Positions 40,965-48,058 of a DNA stretch of 64,000 nt are shown here, piece after piece; position 1 is the first letter of the stretch, and the number at the start of each line of letters is the position of its first letter. A program made the translations under genes and the position numbers. Under the pieces are notes generated by a model that saw nothing but the letters and a program-made list of their open reading frames with translations, had not been told where the DNA came from and did not search any database. The DNA is from Streptomyces aureocirculatus (GTDB taxonomy: Bacteria > Actinomycetota > Actinomycetes > Streptomycetales > Streptomycetaceae), in the NCBI RefSeq assembly GCF_000720475.1, contig NZ_JOAP01000006.1:1-64000 (forward strand), in the 5' to 3' direction.

Positions 40965-42440
40965 ATGAGCAAGCCCGTCCCCAGCGCTGACAGTGCCGTC
41001 AACGCCGACCGTGCCGTTCGTGCCGCCGGCGACGTGAACGGCGCCGGTGCCGTCGGCGCCGTGCGCGCGTACATCGACGACCACCGCGCCGCGTTCCTCG
41101 ACGACCTCGCCGAGTGGCTGCGCATCCCGTCCGTGTCGGCGCAGCCCGACCACGCCGCCGATGTGCGCCGCAGCGCCGACTGGCTCGCCGGGCGCCTCCT
41201 GGAGACCGGTTTCCCGACGGCGGAGGTGTGGGAGACCGCGGGCGCCCCCGCGGTCTTCGCCGAGTGGCCGTCCGGGGACCCGGACGCGCCCACCGTGCTG
41301 GTCTACGGCCACCACGACGTGCAGCCTGCCGCCCTGGAGGACGGTTGGGACACCGACCCCTTCGAGCCCGTCGTCCGCGGGAACCGCCTCTACGCGCGCG
41401 GGGCCGCCGACGACAAGGGCCAGGTCTTCTTCCACACCCTCGGAGTGCGCGCCCACCTCGCCGCCACCGGCCGCACCGCGCCCGCCGTGAACCTGAAGCT
41501 GCTCATCGAGGGCGAGGAGGAGTCCGGCTCCCCGAACTTCCGCGCGCTCGTCGAGCAGCGCAGGGAGCGCGTCGCCGCCGACGCGGTGATCGTCTCCGAC
41601 ACCGGCATGTGGTCCAAGGACACCCCCACGGTGTGCACGGGCATGCGCGGTCTCGCCGAGTGCGAGATCGAGCTGTTCGGTCCGGACCAGGACATCCACT
41701 CCGGCTCCTTCGGCGGTGCGGTGCCCAACCCGGCGACCGCGGCGGCCCGCCTCGTCGCGGCCCTGCACGACGAGCACGCGCGCGTGGCGGTGCCGGGCTT
41801 CTACGAAGGCATCGTGGAGCTGACCGAGCGTGAGCGGCAGCTCTTCGCCGAGCTGCCCTTCGACGAGGCCGAGTGGCTGCGTACGGCCAAGTCGCACGCC
41901 CCCTACGGAGAAGCCGGGCACACCACCCTCGAGCGCATCTGGGCCCGCCCCACCGCCGAGGTCAACGGCATCGGCGGCGGCTACCAGGGCGCGGGCGGCA
42001 AGACGATCATCCCGTCGAGCGCACTCCTGAAGCTGTCGTTCCGACTGGTCGCAGGGCAGGACCCGGACCGGGTCGAGAAGGCCGTCCGCGCGTGGGTCGC
42101 CGAGCAACTGCCCGCGGGGATCCGGCACACGATCACCTTCAGCGGGGCCACAAGGCCCTGTCTGACGCCCCTCGACCACCCGGCCCTGCAGTCCGTGGCC
42201 CGCGCCATGGGCCGCGCCTTCGAGCAGGACATCCGCTTCACGCGCGAGGGCGGCTCGGGTCCTGCGGCCGACCTCCAGGACGTCCTCGGGGCGCCGGTGC
42301 TCTTCCTCGGCATCTCCATCCCGTCGGACGGCTGGCACGCACCGAACGAGAAGGTCGAGCTCGACCTGCTCCTCAAGGGCGTCGAAACCAGCGCCTACCT
42401 GTGGGGCGACCTGGCATCGCACTGGGACGGCGCGCACTGA
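40965..42440 (+). CDS. M20 family metallo-dipeptidase
   Basis: This 491-residue peptidase has all M20 zinc-site segments in order: VYGHHDVQP (His), RGAADDKGQ (bridging Asp), IEGEEESGSP (catalytic Glu pair), VSDTGMW (Asp) and DGWHAPNEKVELD (His near the C terminus). A dimerisation lid lies between, with GGYQGAGGKTIIPSSA. It hydrolyses dipeptides or related N-acyl amino acids in the cytoplasm; the family includes carnosinase-like enzymes. The Ala/Asn-rich N terminus (NADRAVRAAGDVNGAGAVGA) is an extension. It is probably leaderless. Confidence 0.9.
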   Translation: MSKPVPSADSAVNADRAVRAAGDVNGAGAVGAVRAYIDDHRAAFLDDLAEWLRIPSVSAQPDHAADVRRSADWLAGRLLETGFPTAEVWETAGAPAVFAEWPSGDPDAPTVLVYGHHDVQPAALEDGWDTDPFEPVVRGNRLYARGAADDKGQVFFHTLGVRAHLAATGRTAPAVNLKLLIEGEEESGSPNFRALVEQRRERVAADAVIVSDTGMWSKDTPTVCTGMRGLAECEIELFGPDQDIHSGSFGGAVPNPATAAARLVAALHDEHARVAVPGFYEGIVELTERERQLFAELPFDEAEWLRTAKSHAPYGEAGHTTLERIWARPTAEVNGIGGGYQGAGGKTIIPSSALLKLSFRLVAGQDPDRVEKAVRAWVAEQLPAGIRHTITFSGATRPCLTPLDHPALQSVARAMGRAFEQDIRFTREGGSGPAADLQDVLGAPVLFLGISIPSDGWHAPNEKVELDLLLKGVETSAYLWGDLASHWDGAH

Positions 42441-42594
42441 GTCCGGCACCGGCCGCCGTCACTCGCCCGTCGAAACCCGCCACCCGCCCGAGGCACCTCG
42501 CAGCCCGCCCGACGCACACCGAACAGCCCCGTCCGCCGCAGCACAGGACCCGCTCGCTGAACCACCCATTCCACCGGGGGAGTTGGAAGTACCA

Positions 42595-43542
42595 GTGACC
42601 ACCTGGACCGATCGCGCCACTGACCGTCCCATCTCGCTCACCGTGCCCAGCGGCATCGACCGCGCGGCCCACCACCGCCTCGACGAGGCCTGGCTCGCGG
42701 CCGCGTGGAGCCACCCCTCGACACGGGTGTTCGTGGTCTCCGGCGGCCAGGTGCTCATCGACGAGACGCCCGACGGGCGCACCGAGCTCGTGATGACGCC
42801 GACGTTCGAGGCCCCCCTCACCGAAGCCCACCGCTACTTCCTGGGGACCGACGACGACGGCGTGAGCTATTTCGCGCTCCAGAAGGACTCGCTGCCCGGC
42901 CGCATGGACGCCTCCGCGCGGGCCGCGGGACTGCGGGAGGCGGGCCTGCTCCTGTCCCCGCGCGACGCGGGCCTGATGGTGCACGCCGTGGCCCTGGAGA
43001 ACTGGCAGCGCATGCACCGCTTCTGCTCGCGCTGCGGCGAGCGCACCGTCATCGCGGCGGCGGGCCACATCCGCCGCTGCCAGGCCTGCGGCGGTGAGCA
43101 CTACCCGCGCACCGACCCGGCCGTGATCATGCTGGTGACGGACGACGAGGACCGCGCGCTCCTCGGCCGCCAGGTCCACTGGCCCGAGGGCCGCTTCTCG
43201 ACCCTCGCGGGCTTCGTCGAGCCCGGCGAGTCGATCGAGCAGTCCGTGCGCCGCGAGGTCTGGGAGGAGGCGGGCGTCACGGTCGGCGACGTGGAGTACG
43301 TCGCGAGCCAGCCCTGGCCGTTCCCGTCCAGCCTGATGCTGGGCTTCATGGCCCGCGCCACCTCGTCACAGATCAACGTCGACGGCGAGGAGATCCACGA
43401 GGCCCGCTGGTTCTCCCGGGACGACCTGCGGGCCGCGTTCGAGTCCGGGGAGATCCTGCCTCCCTACGGCATCTCGATCGCGGCCCGCCTCATCGAGCTC
43501 TGGTACGGGCAGCCCCTGCCGAAGCCCGGCACCGTCGGCTGA
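42595..43542 (+). CDS. nudC: NAD+ diphosphatase (NudC)
   Basis: The 315-residue enzyme hydrolyses NAD(H) and removes NAD caps from RNA. A zinc ribbon with CSRCG and CQACGG (residues about 143-166) is followed by HYPRTDPAVI. The Nudix box is GFVEPGESIEQSVRREVWEE, and the NudC-specific SQPWPFPSSLMLGF lies near residue 240. GTG at 42595 has GGAAG 5 nt upstream; TTG at 42583 is an alternative. It sits beside the mycoredoxin gene as in mycobacteria. The 154 bp before it (42441-42594) have no clear feature. Confidence 0.94.
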   Translation: MTTWTDRATDRPISLTVPSGIDRAAHHRLDEAWLAAAWSHPSTRVFVVSGGQVLIDETPDGRTELVMTPTFEAPLTEAHRYFLGTDDDGVSYFALQKDSLPGRMDASARAAGLREAGLLLSPRDAGLMVHAVALENWQRMHRFCSRCGERTVIAAAGHIRRCQACGGEHYPRTDPAVIMLVTDDEDRALLGRQVHWPEGRFSTLAGFVEPGESIEQSVRREVWEEAGVTVGDVEYVASQPWPFPSSLMLGFMARATSSQINVDGEEIHEARWFSRDDLRAAFESGEILPPYGISIAARLIELWYGQPLPKPGTVG

Positions 43543-43551
43543 CCCGCTCCC

Positions 43552-43576
43552 GCCGCGGCCCGCACCGGGCCGCGGC
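43552..43576. terminator. Bidirectional terminator between nudC and mycoredoxin gene
   Basis: GCCGCGGCCC (43552-43561) pairs perfectly with GGGCCGCGGC (43567-43576) around GCACC, between two converging genes. Confidence 0.7.
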
Positions 43577-43584
43577 CAGGGTCG

Positions 43585-43842
43585 TCAGACCGCGAGCGCC
43601 TGCTTGACCTGGGCGAGGCTGGGGTTCGTCATGACGACCTCGTCGCCGCCCGTGGCGGGCACCACGCGGACCGTGGGAACCGTCTGGTTGCCGCCGTTCG
43701 CCTTCTCGACGAAAGCCGCGGACTCCGGGTCGTGCTCGATGTTGATCTCGTCGTACGCGATGCCCTCGCGGTCCATCTGGCTCTTCAGCCGACGGCAGTA
43801 GCCGCACCACGTGGTGCTGTACATCGTCACAGTGCCCGGCAT
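43585..43842 (-). CDS. mrx1: Mycoredoxin (glutaredoxin-like, Mrx1 type)
   Basis: The 85-residue thioredoxin-fold protein has the active site CGYC at residues 13-16 (MYSTTWCGYCRRL), the cis-proline loop TVPTVRV and the mycoredoxin feature WCGYC. Mycoredoxins reduce mycothiol-mixed disulfides with electrons from mycothiol and mycothiol disulfide reductase. A perfect SigR-type promoter precedes the gene, as expected for a thiol-repair protein. It converges with nudC and diverges from uvrD2; orientation relative to its neighbours is the same as in M. tuberculosis only in part. Confidence 0.93.
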   Translation of the reverse strand: MPGTVTMYSTTWCGYCRRLKSQMDREGIAYDEINIEHDPESAAFVEKANGGNQTVPTVRVVPATGGDEVVMTNPSLAQVKQALAV

Positions 43843-43893
43843 GTCTCTCGTGCTCCTCTACGGCTCAGGGGGTGCGTCGTCGCACTGACTCAG

Positions 43894-43919
43894 AACGTAC
43901 GGGACCCCGCCACCATTCC
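43894..43919 (-). promoter_or_regulatory. SigR-type promoter of the mycoredoxin gene
   Basis: On the minus strand GGAAT (43919-43915) is followed after exactly 18 bases by GTT (43896-43894). The start site should be near 43887, with a leader of about 45 nt. Confidence 0.78.
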
Positions 43920-43996
43920 CGCATTAATACGACTGCGGGCGCCCGCCTGTGGACAACGCGGCTCACCCGCCCCGCTGGACCTGGCAGCATGGCGGG

Positions 43997-46204
43997 GTGA
44001 CAGCAGCAACGCACTCCACCCTCTTCCCGCGGGTCCCGGACACCGCCGACGCGGTGCTCGACGGGCTCGACCCGGAGCAGCGCGAGGTCGCCACCGCCCT
44101 GCACGGACCGGTGTGCGTGCTCGCGGGCGCGGGTACGGGCAAGACCCGCGCCATCACCCACCGCATCGCCTATGGGGTGCGCGCGGGAATCCTCCAGCCC
44201 ACCAGCGTGCTCGCCGTCACCTTCACCAACCGCGCGGCCGGGGAGATGCGCGGCCGCCTGCGCCAGCTCGGCGCCACCGGCGTCCAGGCACGCACGTTCC
44301 ACTCCGCGGCCCTGCGTCAGCTCCAGTACTTCTGGCCCAAGGCCGTCGGCGGGCAACTGCCCCGCCTGGTGGAGCGCAAGATCCAACTGGTCGCGGAGGC
44401 CGCCGCGGCCTGCCGCATCCGCCTCGACCGGAACGAGCTGCGGGACGTCACCGGCGAGATCGAGTGGTCCAAGGTCACCCAGACCGTCCCCGCTGACTAC
44501 GCCGCGGCGGCGGCCAAGGCCGGCCGCGACATCCCCCGCGCCGCCGCCGAGATCTCCCAGTTGTACGCGGCGTACGAGGACATCAAGCGCGACCGCACCG
44601 TCATCGACTTCGAGGACGTCCTGCTCCTGGCCGTCGGCATCCTCCAGGACCGCCACGACATCGCGGAGCAGGTCCGCTCGCAGTACCAGCACTTCGTGGT
44701 CGACGAGTACCAGGACGTGAGCCCGCTCCAGCAGCGCCTCCTGGAGCTGTGGCTCGGCGACCGCGACAGCCTGTGCGTCGTGGGCGACGCCAGCCAGACC
44801 ATCTACTCCTTCACCGGCGCCACCCCCGACCACCTGCTGAACTTCCGCACCCACCACCCCGGCGCCACGGTCGTGAAGCTCGTCCGTGACTACCGCTCGA
44901 CGCCCCAGGTCGTCCACCTCGCCAACGGCCTGCTCGCCCAGGCGCGCGGCCGCGCCGCCGACCACCGCCTCGCCCTGGTCTCCCAGCGCGACCCCGGCCC
45001 CGACCCGGTGTACACGGAGTACGCGGACGAGCCCGCCGAAGCCGAAGGCGCCGCCCGCCGCATCCGCGCCCTCCTGTCCGACGGCGTCCCGGCAAGCGAC
45101 ATGGCGGTCCTGTTCCGCACCAACTCGCAGTCGGAGATCTACGAACAGGCCCTCGCCGACGCAGGCATCCCCTACCAGCTACGCGGCGCCGAGCGCTTCT
45201 TCGAGCGCACCGAGGTCCGCGAGGCGGGCGCCGCCCTGCGCGGTGCCGCCCGGTTCGGCGGCAACGACGCCCTCCTGGACGACGTGGTCGACCTGCCCTC
45301 GCAGGTGCGGGCCGTCCTCTCCACCAAGGGCTGGACGACCACGCCGCCCGCGGGCTCCGGCGCGGTCCGGGACCGCTGGGAGTCCCTGGCCGCCCTGGTG
45401 CGCCTCGCCGAGGACTTCGCCGGTGCCAGTCCCGAGGCCACGCTCGCCGACCTCGTGGCCGAGCTGGACGAGCGCGCCGCCGCCCAGCACGCGCCCACCG
45501 TCCAGGGCGTCACCCTCGCCTCCCTGCACGCCGCCAAGGGCCTGGAGTGGGACGCCGTCTTCCTGGTCGGTCTGGCCGAGGGCATGATGCCGATCACGTA
45601 CGCCAGGACCGATGAACAGGTCGAGGAGGAGCGCAGGCTCCTCTATGTCGGTGTGACCCGCGCCCGCGCCCACCTCTTCCTGTCCTGGGCCCTGTCCCGG
45701 TCCCCGGGAGGCAGGGCGGGCCGCCGCGCCAGCCGCTTCCTCGACGGCCTGCGCCCGGGCTCGGGCACGGCGGCGGGTGCGCGCACGGAGGGCGGCGCCG
45801 GAGGCATCGAGCGGGGCACCGGCGGCGTGAGCGACCGGGGTGCCGCCCGTGGCCACCGCCGCGGCGCCCGCTCCCCGGCCCGGTGCCGCGTTTGCGGCCG
45901 CACCCTCACCGAGGCGGGTGAGATGAAGCTCATGCGGTGCGAGGACTGCCCGTCGGACATGGACGAAGGGCTCTACGAACGGCTCATCGAGTGGCGGTCG
46001 GAACAGGCCCGGGCCCTCGGCCAGCCCCCGTTCTGCGTCTTCACGGACAAAACCTTGATCGCCATCGCGGAAGCCGTGCCCGAGGACGAGGGCGAGCTGG
46101 CCCGCATCCCCGGCGTCGGCGCGCGCAAGCTGAACCGGTTCGGAGCCGATGTCCTCTCCATGTGTGCAGGTCAGGAGCTTGCGACGGGCGGCCAAGCGAA
46201 CTGA
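43997..46204 (+). CDS. uvrD2: UvrD2 ATP-dependent DNA helicase
   Basis: This 735-residue superfamily-1 helicase has VLAGAGTGKTRAITHRIAYG, VVDEYQDVSPLQ, VGDASQTIYSFTGA, LASLHAAKGLEWDAV and YVGVTRARAHL. After the helicase core comes the UvrD2-specific tetracysteine element (CRVCG and CEDCP, about residues 635-660), then an HRDC domain ending IPGVGARKLNRFGADVL. It translocates 3'-5' on single-stranded DNA in repair. GTG at 43997 is chosen because the conserved sequence begins soon after it (LFPRVPDTADAVLDGLDPEQ); CAGCAT 6 nt upstream could be the -10 of a leaderless transcript. The promoter of the wblC leader lies only 13 bp past its stop. Confidence 0.93.
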   Translation: MTAATHSTLFPRVPDTADAVLDGLDPEQREVATALHGPVCVLAGAGTGKTRAITHRIAYGVRAGILQPTSVLAVTFTNRAAGEMRGRLRQLGATGVQARTFHSAALRQLQYFWPKAVGGQLPRLVERKIQLVAEAAAACRIRLDRNELRDVTGEIEWSKVTQTVPADYAAAAAKAGRDIPRAAAEISQLYAAYEDIKRDRTVIDFEDVLLLAVGILQDRHDIAEQVRSQYQHFVVDEYQDVSPLQQRLLELWLGDRDSLCVVGDASQTIYSFTGATPDHLLNFRTHHPGATVVKLVRDYRSTPQVVHLANGLLAQARGRAADHRLALVSQRDPGPDPVYTEYADEPAEAEGAARRIRALLSDGVPASDMAVLFRTNSQSEIYEQALADAGIPYQLRGAERFFERTEVREAGAALRGAARFGGNDALLDDVVDLPSQVRAVLSTKGWTTTPPAGSGAVRDRWESLAALVRLAEDFAGASPEATLADLVAELDERAAAQHAPTVQGVTLASLHAAKGLEWDAVFLVGLAEGMMPITYARTDEQVEEERRLLYVGVTRARAHLFLSWALSRSPGGRAGRRASRFLDGLRPGSGTAAGARTEGGAGGIERGTGGVSDRGAARGHRRGARSPARCRVCGRTLTEAGEMKLMRCEDCPSDMDEGLYERLIEWRSEQARALGQPPFCVFTDKTLIAIAEAVPEDEGELARIPGVGARKLNRFGADVLSMCAGQELATGGQAN

Positions 46205-46216
46205 TTCAAACTCGTC

Positions 46217-46257
46217 GAAAAAATAGTTTGCGCAGGCGCCAGCAATCCCCATAGGTT
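46217..46257 (+). promoter_or_regulatory. wblC leader promoter with adjacent A/T-rich WblC site
   Basis: An A/T-rich box (GAAAAAATAG, 46217-46226) directly abuts a -35 element TTGCGC (46228-46233), with an 18-bp spacer to TAGGTT (46252-46257). WhiB7/WblC activates promoters that have such an A/T-rich box next to the -35, through its AT-hook and SigA contact, so autoregulation is predicted. Confidence 0.7.
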
Positions 46258-46368
46258 CTTAAGCACGGGAACGGCGGCTTCTCCGAAGCCCTGGTCCCGT
46301 GCTGTACTTGTCAGTCCGCAGGGTCGGCCCCGGCCGACCCCCTTAGACGCCGAGAGGAGGCGATTCCA

Positions 46369-46719
46369 GTGATCAGCAACAACGAGAGCTTCATCAGCAC
46401 CGTGAAAATGACCGATCGCTCGGTCGTCGCTTCCTGCCTGCTCGGCCTCTCGGACCAGGGCACCGGTCTGTCCTTCGGCAACGCCGCTCTGTCTGTCGGC
46501 AATGCCGCCGTGCGCCCGGCGTCCGCCTCCCTGCCTGTCTCGGGTCTCCAGATCCGTGAGGGCAATGAGCGACCGACCAAGGCACCGGAAGCAGTGGCGA
46601 CGGCACAGGCGCAGGTCTATGCCTTCGCGGCAGCCGGTGCCGGATTCCGGAAGCAGACGACGCAGCACCACACGATGTGGGCCTTCCGTGGGCTCGAACC
46701 CTGGAGTGATCCAGTCTGA
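46369..46719 (+). CDS. Upstream ORF in the wblC leader
   Basis: GTG at 46369 is preceded by GAGAGGAGG at 8 nt and opens a 116-residue frame (MISNNESFISTVKMTDRSVV start, GLEPWSDPV end). It ends inside the first of two hairpins before wblC. WhiB7/WblC genes are known to be controlled by a leader with an upstream ORF and a terminator that is relieved when antibiotics slow translation; this frame fits that role. No domain was recognised and the product may have no function of its own. It is long for a leader ORF, so a stable small protein is also possible. Confidence 0.65.
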   Translation: MISNNESFISTVKMTDRSVVASCLLGLSDQGTGLSFGNAALSVGNAAVRPASASLPVSGLQIREGNERPTKAPEAVATAQAQVYAFAAAGAGFRKQTTQHHTMWAFRGLEPWSDPV

Positions 46720-46732
46720 TCCTCGATCAGAC
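46714..46732 (+). promoter_or_regulatory. Hairpin overlapping the upstream-ORF stop
   Basis: GTCTGATC (46714-46721) and GATCAGAC (46725-46732) form an 8-bp stem with a CTC loop. The TGA stop of the upstream ORF lies in its left arm, so a terminating ribosome would open it. Confidence 0.6.
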
Positions 46733-46742
46733 CGGCGCCTTC

Positions 46743-46785
46743 AGGGCCGCGGAACCCCACCCGGGATCCGCGGCCCTTCTGTTTT
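46743..46785 (+). terminator. Attenuator terminator before wblC
   Basis: AGGGCCGCGGA (46743-46753) pairs perfectly with TCCGCGGCCCT (46767-46777) and is followed by TCTGTTTT (46778-46785), an intrinsic terminator lying 100 nt before the wblC start. Read-through would be needed for wblC expression. Confidence 0.8.
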
Positions 46786-46885
46786 CCCCGAAACGGGGAG
46801 ACGGAGCGAAGGGGCCGAGCAAGACCCGGTACCAGCCGCCAACCGGCCGACCCGGCCGGCACGACCAGACGAGGAAAACACCACC

Positions 46886-47254
46886 GTGCAACTCGAAGCG
46901 CACGCCCCGTCCGTACCGCCTTCAGACACTCTCCCGCCGCCCGTTCCCACGGAGGACCCGACCTTGACTCCCCTCACGGCGCTCACCGCGCTCGACGACG
47001 CCATCGAGAACCTCGGCGTACCCGTCCCCTGCCGTGCCTACGACCCGGAGGTCTTCTTCGCCGAGTCGCCCGCGGACGTCGAGTACGCGAAGTCCCTCTG
47101 CCGTACCTGCCCGCTGATGGAGGCCTGCCTGGCCGGCGCCAAGGAGCGGCGTGAGCCGTGGGGCGTCTGGGGCGGCGAGCTGTTCGTCCAGGGCGTGGTC
47201 GTAGCCCGCAAGCGGCCGCGTGGCCGCCCGCGGAAGAACCCGGTCGTGGCATGA
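46886..47254 (+). CDS. wblC: WblC/WhiB7 iron-sulfur transcription factor
   Basis: The 122-residue WhiB-like protein holds four cluster cysteines (C49, C72, C75, C81; the last three in CRTCPLMEAC). The WhiB turn is EPWGVWGGELF and the C-terminal AT-hook is KRPRGRPRKNP. The AT-hook marks it as WhiB7/WblC, the activator of intrinsic resistance to ribosome-targeting antibiotics, acting with SigA at A/T-rich promoters. The GTG start has GAGG about 10 nt upstream. Expression is predicted to be controlled by its A/T-rich promoter, upstream ORF and terminator. It overlaps the next gene by ATGA. Confidence 0.94.
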   Translation: MQLEAHAPSVPPSDTLPPPVPTEDPTLTPLTALTALDDAIENLGVPVPCRAYDPEVFFAESPADVEYAKSLCRTCPLMEACLAGAKERREPWGVWGGELFVQGVVVARKRPRGRPRKNPVVA

Positions 47255-47574
47255 GTACCGCCGGAACGATCGATCGCCCCCTGACGCACGACCCCAAGAA
47301 GCAGGCCACGATGAAAGCACCAGCCAGCGAGCCCAGCCGCTCCGCGACCCCAGACTTCTTCACCACCGGCGTGACCGGCTCACGCCAGAACAGGACCCGC
47401 GAAATGCAACTCATCCCAGAAGCCCTGGCTCGTGCGCATATGCACGAACGCCTGCGTGAGGCCGACGAGCACCGTCCGGCCGCCCGCCTGATCGCGGCAC
47501 GCCGCATGCAGCGCCGCGCGGAGCGCGCGTCCCTGCGTGCCCGGCGCGCGCTCGCCATGGCGGTCATGCAGTAA
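47251..47574 (+). CDS. Basic protein co-translated with wblC
   Basis: The 107-residue protein starts MSTAGTIDRPLTHDPKKQAT, with its ATG inside the wblC stop region (ATGA). The C-terminal half is strongly basic and helical (ARLIAARRMQRRAERASLRA). No domain was recognised; the basic helix could bind RNA or ribosomes. Translational coupling to wblC implies induction by the same antibiotics, making it a candidate member of the resistance response. A 24-bp tandem duplication crosses its stop codon. Confidence 0.72.
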   Translation: MSTAGTIDRPLTHDPKKQATMKAPASEPSRSATPDFFTTGVTGSRQNRTREMQLIPEALARAHMHERLREADEHRPAARLIAARRMQRRAERASLRARRALAMAVMQ

Positions 47575-47599
47575 CTCGCCGTGGCGGTCATGCAGTAAC
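47552..47599 (+). repeat. 24-bp tandem duplication across a stop codon
   Basis: TCGCC(A/G)TGGCGGTCATGCAGTAAC-type units at 47552-47575 and 47576-47599 differ at one base. The first contains the last codons and TAA stop of the gene after wblC. Confidence 0.85.
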
Positions 47600-47611
47600 A
47601 GGAAACAGTCA

Positions 47612-47643
47612 GCGGGGGCCGGTCCGAACGGACCGGCCCCCGC
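47612..47643 (+). terminator. Terminator of the wblC operon
   Basis: A perfect 14-bp stem (47612-47625 with 47630-47643) with loop GAAC follows the wblC operon by about 40 nt. Confidence 0.75.
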
Positions 47644-47691
47644 GGTGCGTTGTGGCCACCGATACCCCGGTGGCAGGGATAAGGTCGCCGG

Positions 47692-48030
47692 GTGGACCAG
47701 CAGCCTCCTGAACCTGCGGACGCCGAGAACACCGAGAGCACTGCCCGCACTCGTGACAACACCGAGAGCAGCGCCAGCGCTCGTGACGCCGGGAGCAACG
47801 CCCGCCCCCGTGACGCCGAAAGCAGCACCGGCACTCGTGACACCGAGAGCAGCGCCCGCGCTCGTGGCACCGGGAGTGCCGTGTGCTCACGCTGCGGCGC
47901 GGTCGCCGACGGATGGCCCCCGACCTGGACCTGCTCCGTGGAGAACGGCGTCCGGCACTACTTCTGCGACGTCTGCGCCCGCGACAACATCCGCTCGATC
48001 GAGGGCCGGCTCGACTCCAGTTGGTGGTGA
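47692..48030 (+). CDS. Zinc-ribbon protein with 9-residue repeats
   Basis: The 112-residue protein has an N-terminal half made of degenerate 9-residue repeats (RDTESSARA type, from 27-bp DNA units at 47753-47870). The C-terminal half is a likely zinc ribbon: CSRCGAVADG and FCDVCARDNIRSIEGRLD. TAAGGT ends 6 nt before the GTG, so it is probably leaderless. Function is unknown; the ribbon could bind nucleic acid or protein. It converges on the ABC1 kinase gene. Confidence 0.75.
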   Translation: MDQQPPEPADAENTESTARTRDNTESSASARDAGSNARPRDAESSTGTRDTESSARARGTGSAVCSRCGAVADGWPPTWTCSVENGVRHYFCDVCARDNIRSIEGRLDSSWW

Positions 48031-48058
48031 ACCGGCCCCCTCGCGCGGGCACCCACCG

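Noticed and set aside
46310..46335. TTGTCAGTC resembling the damage promoter within the wblC leader
   Set aside because: It lacks the final G of the element and has no -10 box at the required distance.
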